A stretch of 64,000 nt of DNA, from assembly GCA_036172665.1 (NCBI GenBank), contig CM069871.1, forward strand, positions 9,238,001-9,302,000. Reading direction: 5' to 3'. Source of the stretch: Prosopocoilus inquinatus. Its lineage: Eukaryota > Arthropoda > Insecta > Coleoptera > Lucanidae. Below the pieces are notes generated by a model. The model was not told the DNA's origin. It made no database searches and saw nothing but the letters and a program-made list of their open reading frames with translations. Numbering within the stretch: position 1 is the stretch's first letter; each line of letters opens with the position of its first letter. A program made the position numbers and the translations under genes. This document shows, piece by piece, positions 34,101-46,100 of this stretch.

Positions 34101-37100
34101 CGTTTCTTTCTAGGGTGAGTGATCATTTGGGTGAGCACGTGGGGGCCTCGTTTCCCGGTCAATGTAAGCCGCGATTTTATTGCGAGCAACCTCGGCTTTC
34201 GAGGCTGCACAATTTGCCTATATAAAACTATGCACCTGAGTAGGTGATAGCAGATTATCACAGACAAACAAACGTACCGTGCCGGTAACTGAAGACCGAA
34301 GACATACCCTAACGTCATCGAAAACGTATTCATAATTCATCAAAATGCAATTGGCGCGGGTTCTTTTGTGCCTTGTCTCCATTCTCATCGCTGGATTCCT
34401 TCAAGTGCAAGGACACGCATCGTACAACGCCGTCAACGATCCAAGAAATAACAGAGGGCCCATTCTCTTCCCACCTGCACCGCCCGCCAAAGGAACCAGC
34501 GGGGTGATCCCCGGAGCTTCCGGGTACGGATTCGTCAAACCCGGAGGAGTCGGAATCTACCAGGCGTATTAATCGGCGTGGATAACTAGATTTATTTAAT
34601 TTATACAAGTATTTATTTGGTGTACATAGTAAGTTGAGTTACAACAATTAGGATCTCTTCGTTTATCTAGCATTTAAAATAATTAAAAAAAGAAAAGAAG
34701 TTACCAAGATGTAAACGCTGGGCCCAAGCTTATTTTTAGTATTTAAATAAAGTAGTTAGATAATGAATCGCTGTTTTTATTTTATTTTTTAACAGAAATT
34801 ACTTCCTCTAAACACAGGACCCCCTGCCCTTGAGATGAATGGCCATTAAGATACGTTAAAGTGAAGGCTTAAACGACGTGAACTCTTAACGTGCGAGAAC
34901 AATTTAGTAACTGTGAAGTAACAAAAAGAATGCGTTTTCTTCGATCATCAGCGTGAATTATTTTTTTTGTTGTTGTTGACGTGCTGCAGCTAAATTTAAT
35001 AGATTTGTAAATGGGCAGAACAAGCGTTTTGTAATTAAAAATTAAAATTGCAGTCAAAAACGACGGTTTTGTGTTTGACAATGTAAACGTAATTTCGAAA
35101 AATAAAATCATAGCGAGGGCAGCATGAAACGTCAGCCCAAAGACAAAATGCTGTTACAAATATTTGAATTGAAATCGTTTCACCTTATGGTAAAGAGATG
35201 GCGCTTCGTAAAGATTCTTATCACGCCTTGATTGCACTTTTGTCAGGCAATTCAGAAATTAATATCGTTGAGAAGTCAGAAGGCAAGGATTTTGCTGAGA
35301 ACGTGAAGATAAAACGGCTTTATAATAAACTAAATTAAAATAGTTCTTACTTTCTGACGACTGATGGCGTTGTGAATGACATTTACGTGGGATGATTTTC
35401 GTACATATTTTCAATTCAAAACATTGTTTTTAACTGGAAATCTAAACTTTGGAACAATAGATCGCTTTCTAAAAAGCTCAATACGATAAGCTTATTATTA
35501 TTTAAAATAGATTAAATAATTTCTTAAATTCGATCATAGATGACGCTAAATGCAATTCGTTACAATTAATAGAAGGCTTACGATTTTTTTAATAAGTTAA
35601 AAAAAAATCATAAACCTTTATTTCCAATTTAGTTTAAAACATTGTTTTTACTGGAAGTCTAAATGGTTTTCACTTTGGGACAATAGATGGCTCTCCAAGC
35701 AGTTCAATATGACGAGATTATTATTATTTAAGATAGATTCATTAATTTCTTAAGCGGACGGTAGGTGACGTTTTGTTACAACTAATAATAGACTGTTTAT
35801 AATTTTTTTTAACAAATTAATTTTTAATCCTACTCCAGAATCGTTCAATTGGTAATCGAAAGAGTCATTTTTTCCATTTGTTAAAATTAAATTTCTGAAG
35901 GCATGTCAAAAAGAAAAGAAAATTTCGAAGTTACAGACGTGTTCTCCTGCCATTTTGACATGCTTTTAAATTTAGTTTTAACAAATGAAAAAAGGAGTTA
36001 AAAAGAGTTGAAATGGGGGAAAGAGGCGGTCGATGAAACTTTTTTTTTGCCCCCTAAGAGATCGATGTTTCAAAAAGGTTGGGAATCCCTTACCCACATC
36101 CACCGTCTTCTGTTGGTATTGGTTGAAGTGAGAGTCTTCAACCGGTATGTTGATATTTTTACTATTTTTTACGAATGCGTGTAACTAATAATTTATTTTG
36201 TTTTATTTTTCCTTAGTAGACATGTGTTTTAGAGGCCGAAAAAAATAACAAGCTCTTCAATTGACTTTCAACGCGTTGTCCCCTTAGAAAAAAAAAATCT
36301 CCAAAAAGTAATCACCAGAGTAAGAGAGAGTATAACATGAAGATAATTAATTAGTATGGGGCCATTTAACTTATTTTATTATTTTCGGCGTTATATAACG
36401 GCGCTTGATAATTTTTTTCGAATAAATTTGTATATTTATACATTTTATTAGGTGATAAAATACTGTCCGATTGGCTAACAGCGAATTGCTAACTGAAAAC
36501 ATGCGATTAAAAAATTGTAAACACGCGTTTGTTCGCGTTTTTCAATCAATATTACTTAATAAATTTCGACCGTAAAATTCTTGTTTGTATCAAAAACAAT
36601 AACACCAACAAAATACTTTTTTTTTGCTTCTAATAAAACACTTAACCAACCAAAACATGTTTTGTTATGGAAATTAACCTGAAATTATTTTTAAAAACGC
36701 GTTAGGTCAACAATTGGCTGGGCGATGTCGCCACCTAAACTGTCATTAAAATTGTGTTGCGTAAACAATTTAGAAGGGACTTCAAATACAAAAATTTTTT
36801 GGTGGGTAACAAATAAAAAACCACCCCCTAATTTTTCGAGTTTCAAGAATTTCTTAAATCAATACGAACGGGGCTTTTAAAGTGTAAAACATACAAATCG
36901 TAATATTAATTAATTTTAAAAATGTGTTTGTTTGTCGACTTGCAAATTTAAAAAATTTAGCTGTGAAGCTTACCGAAAATAAAAATAAACGCTGTTGAAT
37001 GGAGACAACGCATTTTTGCGTCATAGTATCTCATAGCCGACAACAATTCGCTCAACTAATGACTTTGAAATAACAGTTCTTCTTCACAGGATTCGAAGAT

Positions 37101-40100
37101 TGAAGAACATATTAGTTTTCTTTATTATTTCAATAACCAGCTGTAATAATGTGACATTTACGTTTACAGAATTAATTTATTCTTCGTCGTGAGGAAAATG
37201 TGAGATACAGATGAGACAGCGGGGTAATGTAAACAACAGAGTAGAATTCTCCGAAGGCGCTGCGCTGCACAACTGATCGCCAGATGCAAAATGAGTCACG
37301 AATGCACGCGACACTAAGGATTTTCCTACAAAACATGCACGGCGTTACACAGTGTGAGTGTTTTTACAAGGAACCTGCAAGTTTCCCTTTATTTATCAGT
37401 TTTGTAATACAAATATACGATCAGTGTCAAAAAATTCTTACAGTATAAGCTAAATGAAACATCTGGATATTCCATGACTGGTAAAAGCAGGTTACTCAGA
37501 CACTATACTTGTCTGCTTTCATGACTCCAAGGGCAGTGAACTCGAAGCCGAAATCGAGGGTTCACCAAGTCCAAGCAAGTAGTGCACTTCAAGAAGAGTT
37601 AAAAATTTCGTAACTGTTTTCGTAAGCTTATCTGAATTTTTTTCATAATGTTTCATAACTAGCACTGCTTTAATTTCTGTACAAAAATGACATGCCTCCC
37701 TCTCTCTTTCTTCCTCTCCGAAAAGTATTTTGAATTTGTACTAAATTGTTTATCAACATTTTTGAATTGAATATTTTATTTGTAATTTATTTATCTTAAT
37801 TTCCTTAATGACATTTCTAAAAAAAAAAATAAGATTTCGTTCATTCCGACGAAAAATATTGTGTATAAGACGGACAGGGGGCTTAAATCTCAATCCATTA
37901 AGAAACGGGCATAGAGCGATTCCTGGCCCTAATTTCTGAACTCAAACCACAAACGTTCAAGCAAGAGGATGGATATTTGTATCGTCGGGGGTTGATTAAA
38001 ATTTTGTAAAAGGCGTGAGTAGAAAGTGTTTTGTTTTAAGTGAAAATCACAGATTTTGAAAAGTAAAAATTAAAGCGTTGTAAGATTCAGTGGCAAAGGT
38101 TTCAAGGACACGAAGAGCCCTTGCAAGTGATAATTTTCTTTTGTCTTTTAACCCCCGTTCCTCGCACCTCCTGATAATTTCTGTCGATACTTGAAATTTC
38201 TGATTCCATCCATCCAGTCCTAACCAAAAAAAAAAAAACTTCATCCGATCACTTTCAGACATCGGAGGAGATGCTCCCCGTCCCTCAAGCAAAACCGCAA
38301 AACACGTGAGTTCTCCATGTATTTATTAGGTCACTTTGATGACCGGAATATAGCCGGATAAAAGGGAAATGGAGATAGATGGTGCCAGCTCCTAGTGTGG
38401 GGGCATTGTCTAAATGACGAAGAATTTGAGACGTAAACAAAGGCTACCACTGAGAAAAAAGAAAATTGACAACCAATTGATGTTATTCACCGATCAGAAA
38501 GAGAAAAGTTGAGCCGAGACTAAGTACTCTGGCTTCATTTAACACAGAAAATAAATTATTTTCCTTGAAATATTAAATGTTCTTGCGTTTCCCCTTTTTA
38601 TTTCGCAGAAAGAAATGCGTTTCTTTTGCTGAGGCGTGAGAAATAACCGTGTAAAAACATTATACGCCTATACAAAAATCATAATTCTGAAGGGACACGT
38701 TATAGGGAACCAGCTCCTGGGCAAGTTTTGAATTTAGCAAGGAAAGTAATGGGTTCTTCGGCCCTAATTTAAGTAACAAGTTCTTTTGTCGAAATTGATA
38801 ATATAAATGTAATGCCGGAAAGTTAAGCGTTCGTGTATGTAAAGTGAGGTGGTAGAAGCTCCGGGAAGGTGAAGGAGCCACTGTCGAGTCACGATCCGAA
38901 AAGGAAAAGAAAGAGGTTCTCTGGTGGAGAGCTTCCCTACTTAACAGATAGGAAAATGAATTTTGTACTCTATTATATTGTTCCATTGTTTTAAATGAAA
39001 TTTTTTAAAATTGTCCCATAATTTTTATTATTTTCTATTGTTAGTTGTAATATTCTTGTCTTATTTTTATTTGTAAAATTAAGATTTTCAGCCCCTTTTT
39101 AACGCTTTCATTTTATTGGCGCTAATTAATTAATTATTTATTAAGGAACCGCGTCTTCAGAGAAAAGAGGAAAAGAGAATTTGAGGAAAACGCTTCACAC
39201 TGTAAGGCCCAATCGCTTGGGTAGAAAAGAAAAAGGGGCTCGCGGTAGCTCGTATAAAGGACAATACGAGATAAGTTATCAAAAACTAAAAATCAGATAT
39301 TTGGACAATATGCGATAATTTTTCAAAAACTAAAAATCAGGTCTTTGGACAATATAAGATAATTTTTAAATTTTTGCGTTTCTAGGTTGAGTTGGATTGG
39401 CTCCGCTTACATTGGACTTAATTCCAACAAATGAGTTCTGATATTTGTTTTTGATTTCGTTTCAAATTTTTAGTTTGATTTTTAAGTCTGTGCTTTGATT
39501 GGATAAAGTTAGGTTGGATTGCCCGATTGAATTCACCTTGAAATGGGTCTTAATTAATTTAATTAATTGAGTTTTAAGTTAATTTTGATTTTTTCCTTGG
39601 GTTAGGTAGAGGTTGAACTCAATTTCTTTGCAGCTTACTGTGTCTAAATAAGAAAAAAATTGTTTTAATTTAATTTTTAATTTTTTCCTTTTCCATTTTT
39701 AATTGAAAAAAGAATAAACAAAACTCGCGACATCACACGGGTAGTACTTAATTTTATTAATTGAGTTTTAAGTTAATTTTGATTTTTTCGGGTAAAATTT
39801 GAGTTGAACTCAATTTTTCCCAGCTTACTTTTTTTAAATAAGAAAACAAATATTTTAATTTAATTTTTTCCTTGAGTTTTCACATGTTTAATTGCAAAAA
39901 AAATTATAATAAATAAAACTCGCGACATCGCAGGGGTCGTATCTAATTTAATTAGCTGAGTTTTAAGTTAAATTTTGATTTTTTTCTTGGGTTGGATAGA
40001 CTAAGGGTTGTACTCAATTTTTTTCCCAGTTTAATTTTTTTAAATAAGAAAAAAAAAGCTAGTTTTAACATTTTTAATTAAAAACAAATATAATAAATGA

Positions 40101-43100
40101 ATTTTATTTATTGAGTAGACTTTCAGTTGAAATAAATTTTTTTCCAGTTTCATTTTTATTTATATAAAAAAAGATTGGTTCCATTTACATTCTAATTTCT
40201 TTTCTTGAATTTTAACATTTTCAATTGAAAAAAGAATTATAACAAATAAAACTCGTACTTAATTTAATTAATTGAGTTTTAAGTTAATTTTGATTTTTTC
40301 GGATAAAATTTGAGTTGAACTCAATTTTTCCCAGCTTACTTTTTTTAAATAAGAAAAAAAATATTTTAATTTAATTTTTTCCTTGAGTTTTAACATGTTT
40401 AATTGCAAAAAAAATTATAATAAATAAAACTCGCGACATCACACGGGTTGTATTTAATTTAATTAGTTGAGTTTTAAGTTACATTTTGATTTTTTTCTTG
40501 GGTTAGATAGACTACGGGTTGAACTCAATTTTTTCCCAGTTTCATCTTTTTAAATAAGAAAAAAAATTGTAAGTTTTAACATTTTTAATTAAAAACAAAT
40601 ATAATAAATAGAACTCGCGACATCACACGAGTCGTACTTAATTTAATTAATTGAGTTTTAAGTTAATTTTGATTTCTTCCTTGGGTCAGGCAGAGCTTGG
40701 ATCGAATTCAATTTCTTTCCAGCTTACTTTTTTAAAATAAGAAAAAATAAATTTTTAATTTACTTTTAATTTTTTCCTTTTCCATTTTTAATTGAAAAAG
40801 GAATTAATAAATAAAATTCGCGACATCACACGAGTCGTACTTAATTTAATTAATTGAGTTTTAAGTTAATTTTGATTTGTTTCTTGGATTAGGTAGAGTT
40901 TGGGTTGAACTCATTTTTTCTTCTACTTGAATTTTTTTTAAATAAGAAAAAAATTGTTTCAATTTAACTTTTAATTTTTTTCCTTGAGTTTTAACACTTT
41001 TAATTGAAAAGAAAGTTAATAAAACTCGCGACGTTACACGGTTAGTTTTTGAACTAGCATTTTGGGGCAAACCTGTAGCTACTAGTTCGCTATGTAATAA
41101 TAGGTCGATTGGATTGCATTGGAGTTCTCGAACTAATGCTCTGTTGGCCACGCCTCAAAGAGGGGGGGAGGGGGTGAAGCAGCTATGTGGAGGATGCTTG
41201 GCAATCTAAATCGACTTACAAACAAATTTCTTAAGAAAAAATATGTAGTTATTTAATTTTTAATTTTTTGTGGTGGTTGAAGCAAAAAGAAATTCAAGTA
41301 TAAAGGAAATGGTGTGTCAGTGCTGAATTAAATAAATTAATATAAAAGAGGAAACACTGACGGGAAAATAGAAAATTCTGTCATTTCCAGGATTTGAACC
41401 CGAGCCTTTCGGTATCGCGCCGAACATTCAAACCACTGAACTAAAGCGATCCCGGCGTTCAGGCGAATTAATCTAACAAAGGTTAGAATTAGGTGGAAAT
41501 AAATTCTCGGGTTCAAATCTCTAAAGTGACAGAATTTTTCTGTCTTCCTGTTAGTGTTTCCTCCTTTATATTAATTTATAAAAAGAAAATCTTGTTCCTT
41601 TCACTCTCTTTTTACTTTTCAACCCTGCCCATACGCTTAAAAAAAGGTTGCACCATCAGGGTGCTTAATTCTCGCGCGCCCTTACAACTGGTTGCAGCGA
41701 TTTAAGATTATAACCCAGTTGCGCCCTGTACAAAATAATAATTTGATACTAAGAGAAATAAAGGCTGACAAAAATCTGCCGCAAACAAGACTCGAACCTC
41801 TGGGTCGTAATAGTCAAATGGCCAAAGCGGTTTGGCATGTATCCAGACGATTTGGGTTCGAGTCCTAATTTTTTTGGAACTTGGACCTCGTGTTTCGTGT
41901 TTCCTTTAGCATTGTATCGCATGTAATTTTTATCATAAAAACCGCAACCACGGGAAGAAATGAAATTGAAACCCAAAAGAAGTCCATTCAAAAAATTACA
42001 TTTTTAAAACAGTGGGTCTTACCTCCAACTGCGGTTTGAAAGACGATCCCTCGTCCGATGTACACCCCATTCTCATTCTCATTCTCGTTCTCGTTCTCAT
42101 TCTCATTCTCATTCTGATTCTTCAAATTGCTATAATAATTACTGACCCCAACGGAAAACAGGTATTTAGAATAGGGCCTCAATCCGTTGATCTCGACGGT
42201 CTTATCAAAAGTAACCGTACGAGTGCAGGTTTCGTCGCACTGAAGCGAATCCTCCTCGTTGTAGGGCATGTAATAAATCCGGTACTCGATCGTGGCCATC
42301 GAAATATTCCTGCACTCCGGATGTATTTTGAAATCGGGCATCTTCAGGATTAACGAGTGTGCCGTCTCGCGAATTAGCGAGACCGTTATGTTCCGATTGA
42401 ATTTCGGCGTGAGGCACTTCTTCGGCGGGAAGGGTTGCATGTGAGGGCCGAAGATCAGCATATCCCGAGCGTCCACCTGCTCTTTCGATGTCACCAACAC
42501 ACCGCCGCTTCTCTTCAAGGTGTAGACCAGACCCAGAGTTGAATTCGTCCAATACAAGTTGCTAAAGTCTGATTTTAGATTTCGCAAGGGCATGCTGTCG
42601 CCGAGCAGGGAATTGTTGGCGATGACCTCACAGTAGCAGCCTTCTTTCTCGGAGGAGATGACTTCGCGGGTTGATGTATCGATGAAGATCAGGAGGGGTT
42701 TCGTTCTGTAGTCCGAGTGATCGATGGTGAAGGCTTTTTCGACCGCCGGGTAAATGGGGCAGTTGCAGGGGACGTCCTCTTCGTTTTGTGCGAAGACCTT
42801 CTCGTAGATGCGCTCGACGAAGAATGGTTCGATGCCCGAACCGTCCGTGTTGCACTGCATTAGGCGGTTCTGATGGTTTTGATCGGCTTCGACCCAGTAG
42901 AGTTTTCTAAAAAATTAATTTCCATTTAAGCAAGAAAAAGGAAGAGAGATTCGTTTATGTATGATGGATCACTCTGGGGCGATTGCCTACGGCGCCAGCG
43001 CGGCGTAGGTGATTCAGGAAAAAAGAAGGTCAAGGTCATCCGCACAAAGCAAGAGCACTTACCTTCAAAAGACCCCTTAAGCATTTCGATTGTTTTTTTT

Positions 43101-46100
43101 TTTTCTAAATATAATCCAAGCAGCGAAATGGTAGAACTGTTTTAGAATTATTGGGAAACGAGGGCGCGTTCAGAATGACTTACTTTGTAAAGGGCGACAC
43201 TTCGATTTTGGTAACCGCCGCCGGCGTCCTGAAAATCTGAACGCTCCTCATCACTCCCTTCTCAAAATGATTCAAATCCAACTTGTACAGGGAGCTTCCT
43301 TCTGCATCCCCGTTCGCCTGGACGTAATACAAACTCCTCTCCAACCAATCCACGGTGAGGGTGACGGCAGTTCCGTTCAGGTCAGCGATTTTGCTCTTGC
43401 TGTCGCTCTCGATGTTATAAACGAACAGTTCCTTCATGTCGTTCAACCAAAATAACTTGTTTTCCTTGATTAAATAGGCGATTTCCACCGGCGTGCTGAT
43501 GCCGTGTAATAAATACTTGTTTTTGTGTGAGTCGATATCTTGAATGAAGATGGAATCGGTGGAGGCGACGAGCAGGGTGGGTAGGGGGGATTCGACGCTG
43601 GTGTTGACTTGGACCGTCGCGGAAGGACCCGCGCTGTTTGTAAAGGCCTGGACCTGGAAAGGATGTTACAGTTCAATATTCAAGTCGTCGAGAACCATCC
43701 TGTATACGCCTATTATATTATTGTTAAAACGTGCGTAAAATCTCGCCTGTTACTTTAAGAAGTTCTTCAAGCAGTATATCGCTTTATTATATGCCATTAA
43801 AGAAAGCAGCAGCTTTTAATACGTAACAAAGCGGGCCGCTGGGGCGGAGGGTACGACGACCCCGGTTGCATCAAGCGGAGGGCCGTAAATTTTAGTTACA
43901 GGATGTCGCATTTTATTTGTATTATTTCAAACAAAAATTGAGTTGTTTTTGTTGAATAAAAATAAAATAATATAAAAAATAAATAAATAAATAAACAAAA
44001 ATAATAAATAAACTGTTGAATAAATATCTTGCAAGAATAGTGCTATTGTAAATCGTATGTATTCGTTACTGAGTAACGGGTATAACATGCGACTCGAATT
44101 ACCGATTTGTTACTTGTCAAAACATTTCGTTACTCGTATGACCACAGCGCACGATTTCACTCACGTTCCGATACGAAAGAGTGCGAGCTTCCGATCGGTT
44201 GGTAATTTATTAGCAAGCTTAAGAATTGCGCCCACTTAGTACGGACGCTCTTCACGCCGAATGTACTTTTCACTCCTTCCACCTTTGCGCGGCTACGATG
44301 CTTCATTGTCATTGAATGGAGAGGGAAGATATGCGAGTTAGTTCAGGTTTTTTTCTTCGACGACTAAAAGATTTAAATGTATTTAATCGTCAAAATGTTC
44401 ACACATCCTAGAGAGATAATAGAAGAAAGTTTCTCTTTGAAAATATAAAAAAGCATGTAATAGTCGCTGCAAATCACCACATACTTTAAATATTTAATTC
44501 CAAACAATAAAAACGCCCACAAGTCCACAGTATTGTGCTCGATGCAGCCACATGAGATAACTCCCTTCCAAGTACTGCGGACGGAGCTGGTACAGTCCGA
44601 GTATTAAATTTTCGTACTGAGCGCGGAACAAGTGGCCCGATTTCTTTTCCTTGTTTATTAGTAATTTCAATTATAAGTTGTTTACGTTTTTAATCGATTG
44701 TTTATCAACTTCAGGGTTGCCAGTTTGGACGAAATTCCGCCATTTCGGCTACATTTTTGACATAGTTGTTGGCGTTTAAAAATCTTATTTGGCGCCTGGC
44801 GCCTGATTTGGGCCACTTTTGTTATTCTCTTCACATAACGACACCCAGCAACATTTTATTAGCCGTTTTTCGTAATTCAACGTTTTTCATTTGTTTTATG
44901 TACATCGCAGTTGTGATCGTCTTTTGTCCTCCGTTAGCTGTTATTTTCTACGAACTTTTTGATGAAAAACTCTTGCTTTTTCGTTCAGCTTGGTGGTGTC
45001 GATATCATCTTCTGTTTTTTTTTTTTTTTTGGTTCACGCCTTGTATTTTGTCTCTTTTTTTTCATTATTATCTTTTTTATCTGACTTTTTCATCGTCCGT
45101 TTCTTTTTCCGTTTGCTTTGGTTTTCTACGAATTTTTAGATTTGTCCGAGAAGCTGTTATTAGCCCTTTTGCGTAGTTCGTAGTTTTTCATTTGTTTTTT
45201 CTCCATCAGCTATGATCGTCTTTTGTTCTCCGTTAGCTCTTATTTTCTACGAATTTTTTGATAAAAAACTTGCTTTTTCATTCAGCCTGGTGGTGTTGAT
45301 CTTTTCTTTTTTTCGCTTCATGGCTTGTATTTTGTTGCTGCTTCTTTCATTTCTCTTCTCTTTCGGATTGTTTTTGCAGGTTATTTTAGTTTTTTCTTTT
45401 GTTCATTTCTGCTTCTATTTTTAGCAAAACCAAAAACAAGAAAGAATAGTTCATTTTGACGATTTTCTTTTGTTTTATGCACTGTATTTCGTCGTTCCTT
45501 TCTTCGTGTTTTTTTTTTAATCATGTTATTTACTTTTGTTTTGTTTCGTTTGCTTTTATTGTCTACGAACTTTTTATTTCGTCCGAAAAACTGCTGTCGA
45601 TCTTCTTTTGTTGCCGTTTCTTTCATATACTTTTGTTTTTGATTTTTTGATGGTTAATTTTTTCTTGTTTGTTTCTTTGTCTTATTGTTCGTATATCTTT
45701 GTTCTTTGCTTGAATTTTCTTTTGCTTCTTCCTGCTATTATTTTTAGCAAAAAGAAAACAAAAACATAAAAGAATTTTTCCGTGACAACTGTCAAATTAA
45801 TGAATAATTGGTTTTTGTTTTTTATTATTTATTTATTATTACAATTTTTTTTATTTATTCGTGCTTTGAAATAATATAATGTACTTATTAATACAATTAT
45901 TAATATTTTTTTACATTTCGGAATTTGGCGTAATTGGGCTACTTTTTGTAATAAGTTTGGCTATATTTTTCAAGGAAAATCTGGCAACCCTGATCAACTG
46001 TTTATACTTATATACAGGGCGATCTAAATTGATTGTCCTGATCCTATACTACTTTCCGCGAGCTTCGTATCAATATTTACGCATACCGGATGTTTTTATT

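Noticed and set aside
41390..41446. Functional tRNA gene
   Set aside because: A and B boxes are present, but the acceptor stem does not pair and a SINE-type tail is shared with a second copy.
44766..45769. Long hydrophobic frames as a membrane protein gene
   Set aside because: They are T-rich low-complexity sequence within a hAT element, in several overlapping frames, without domains.
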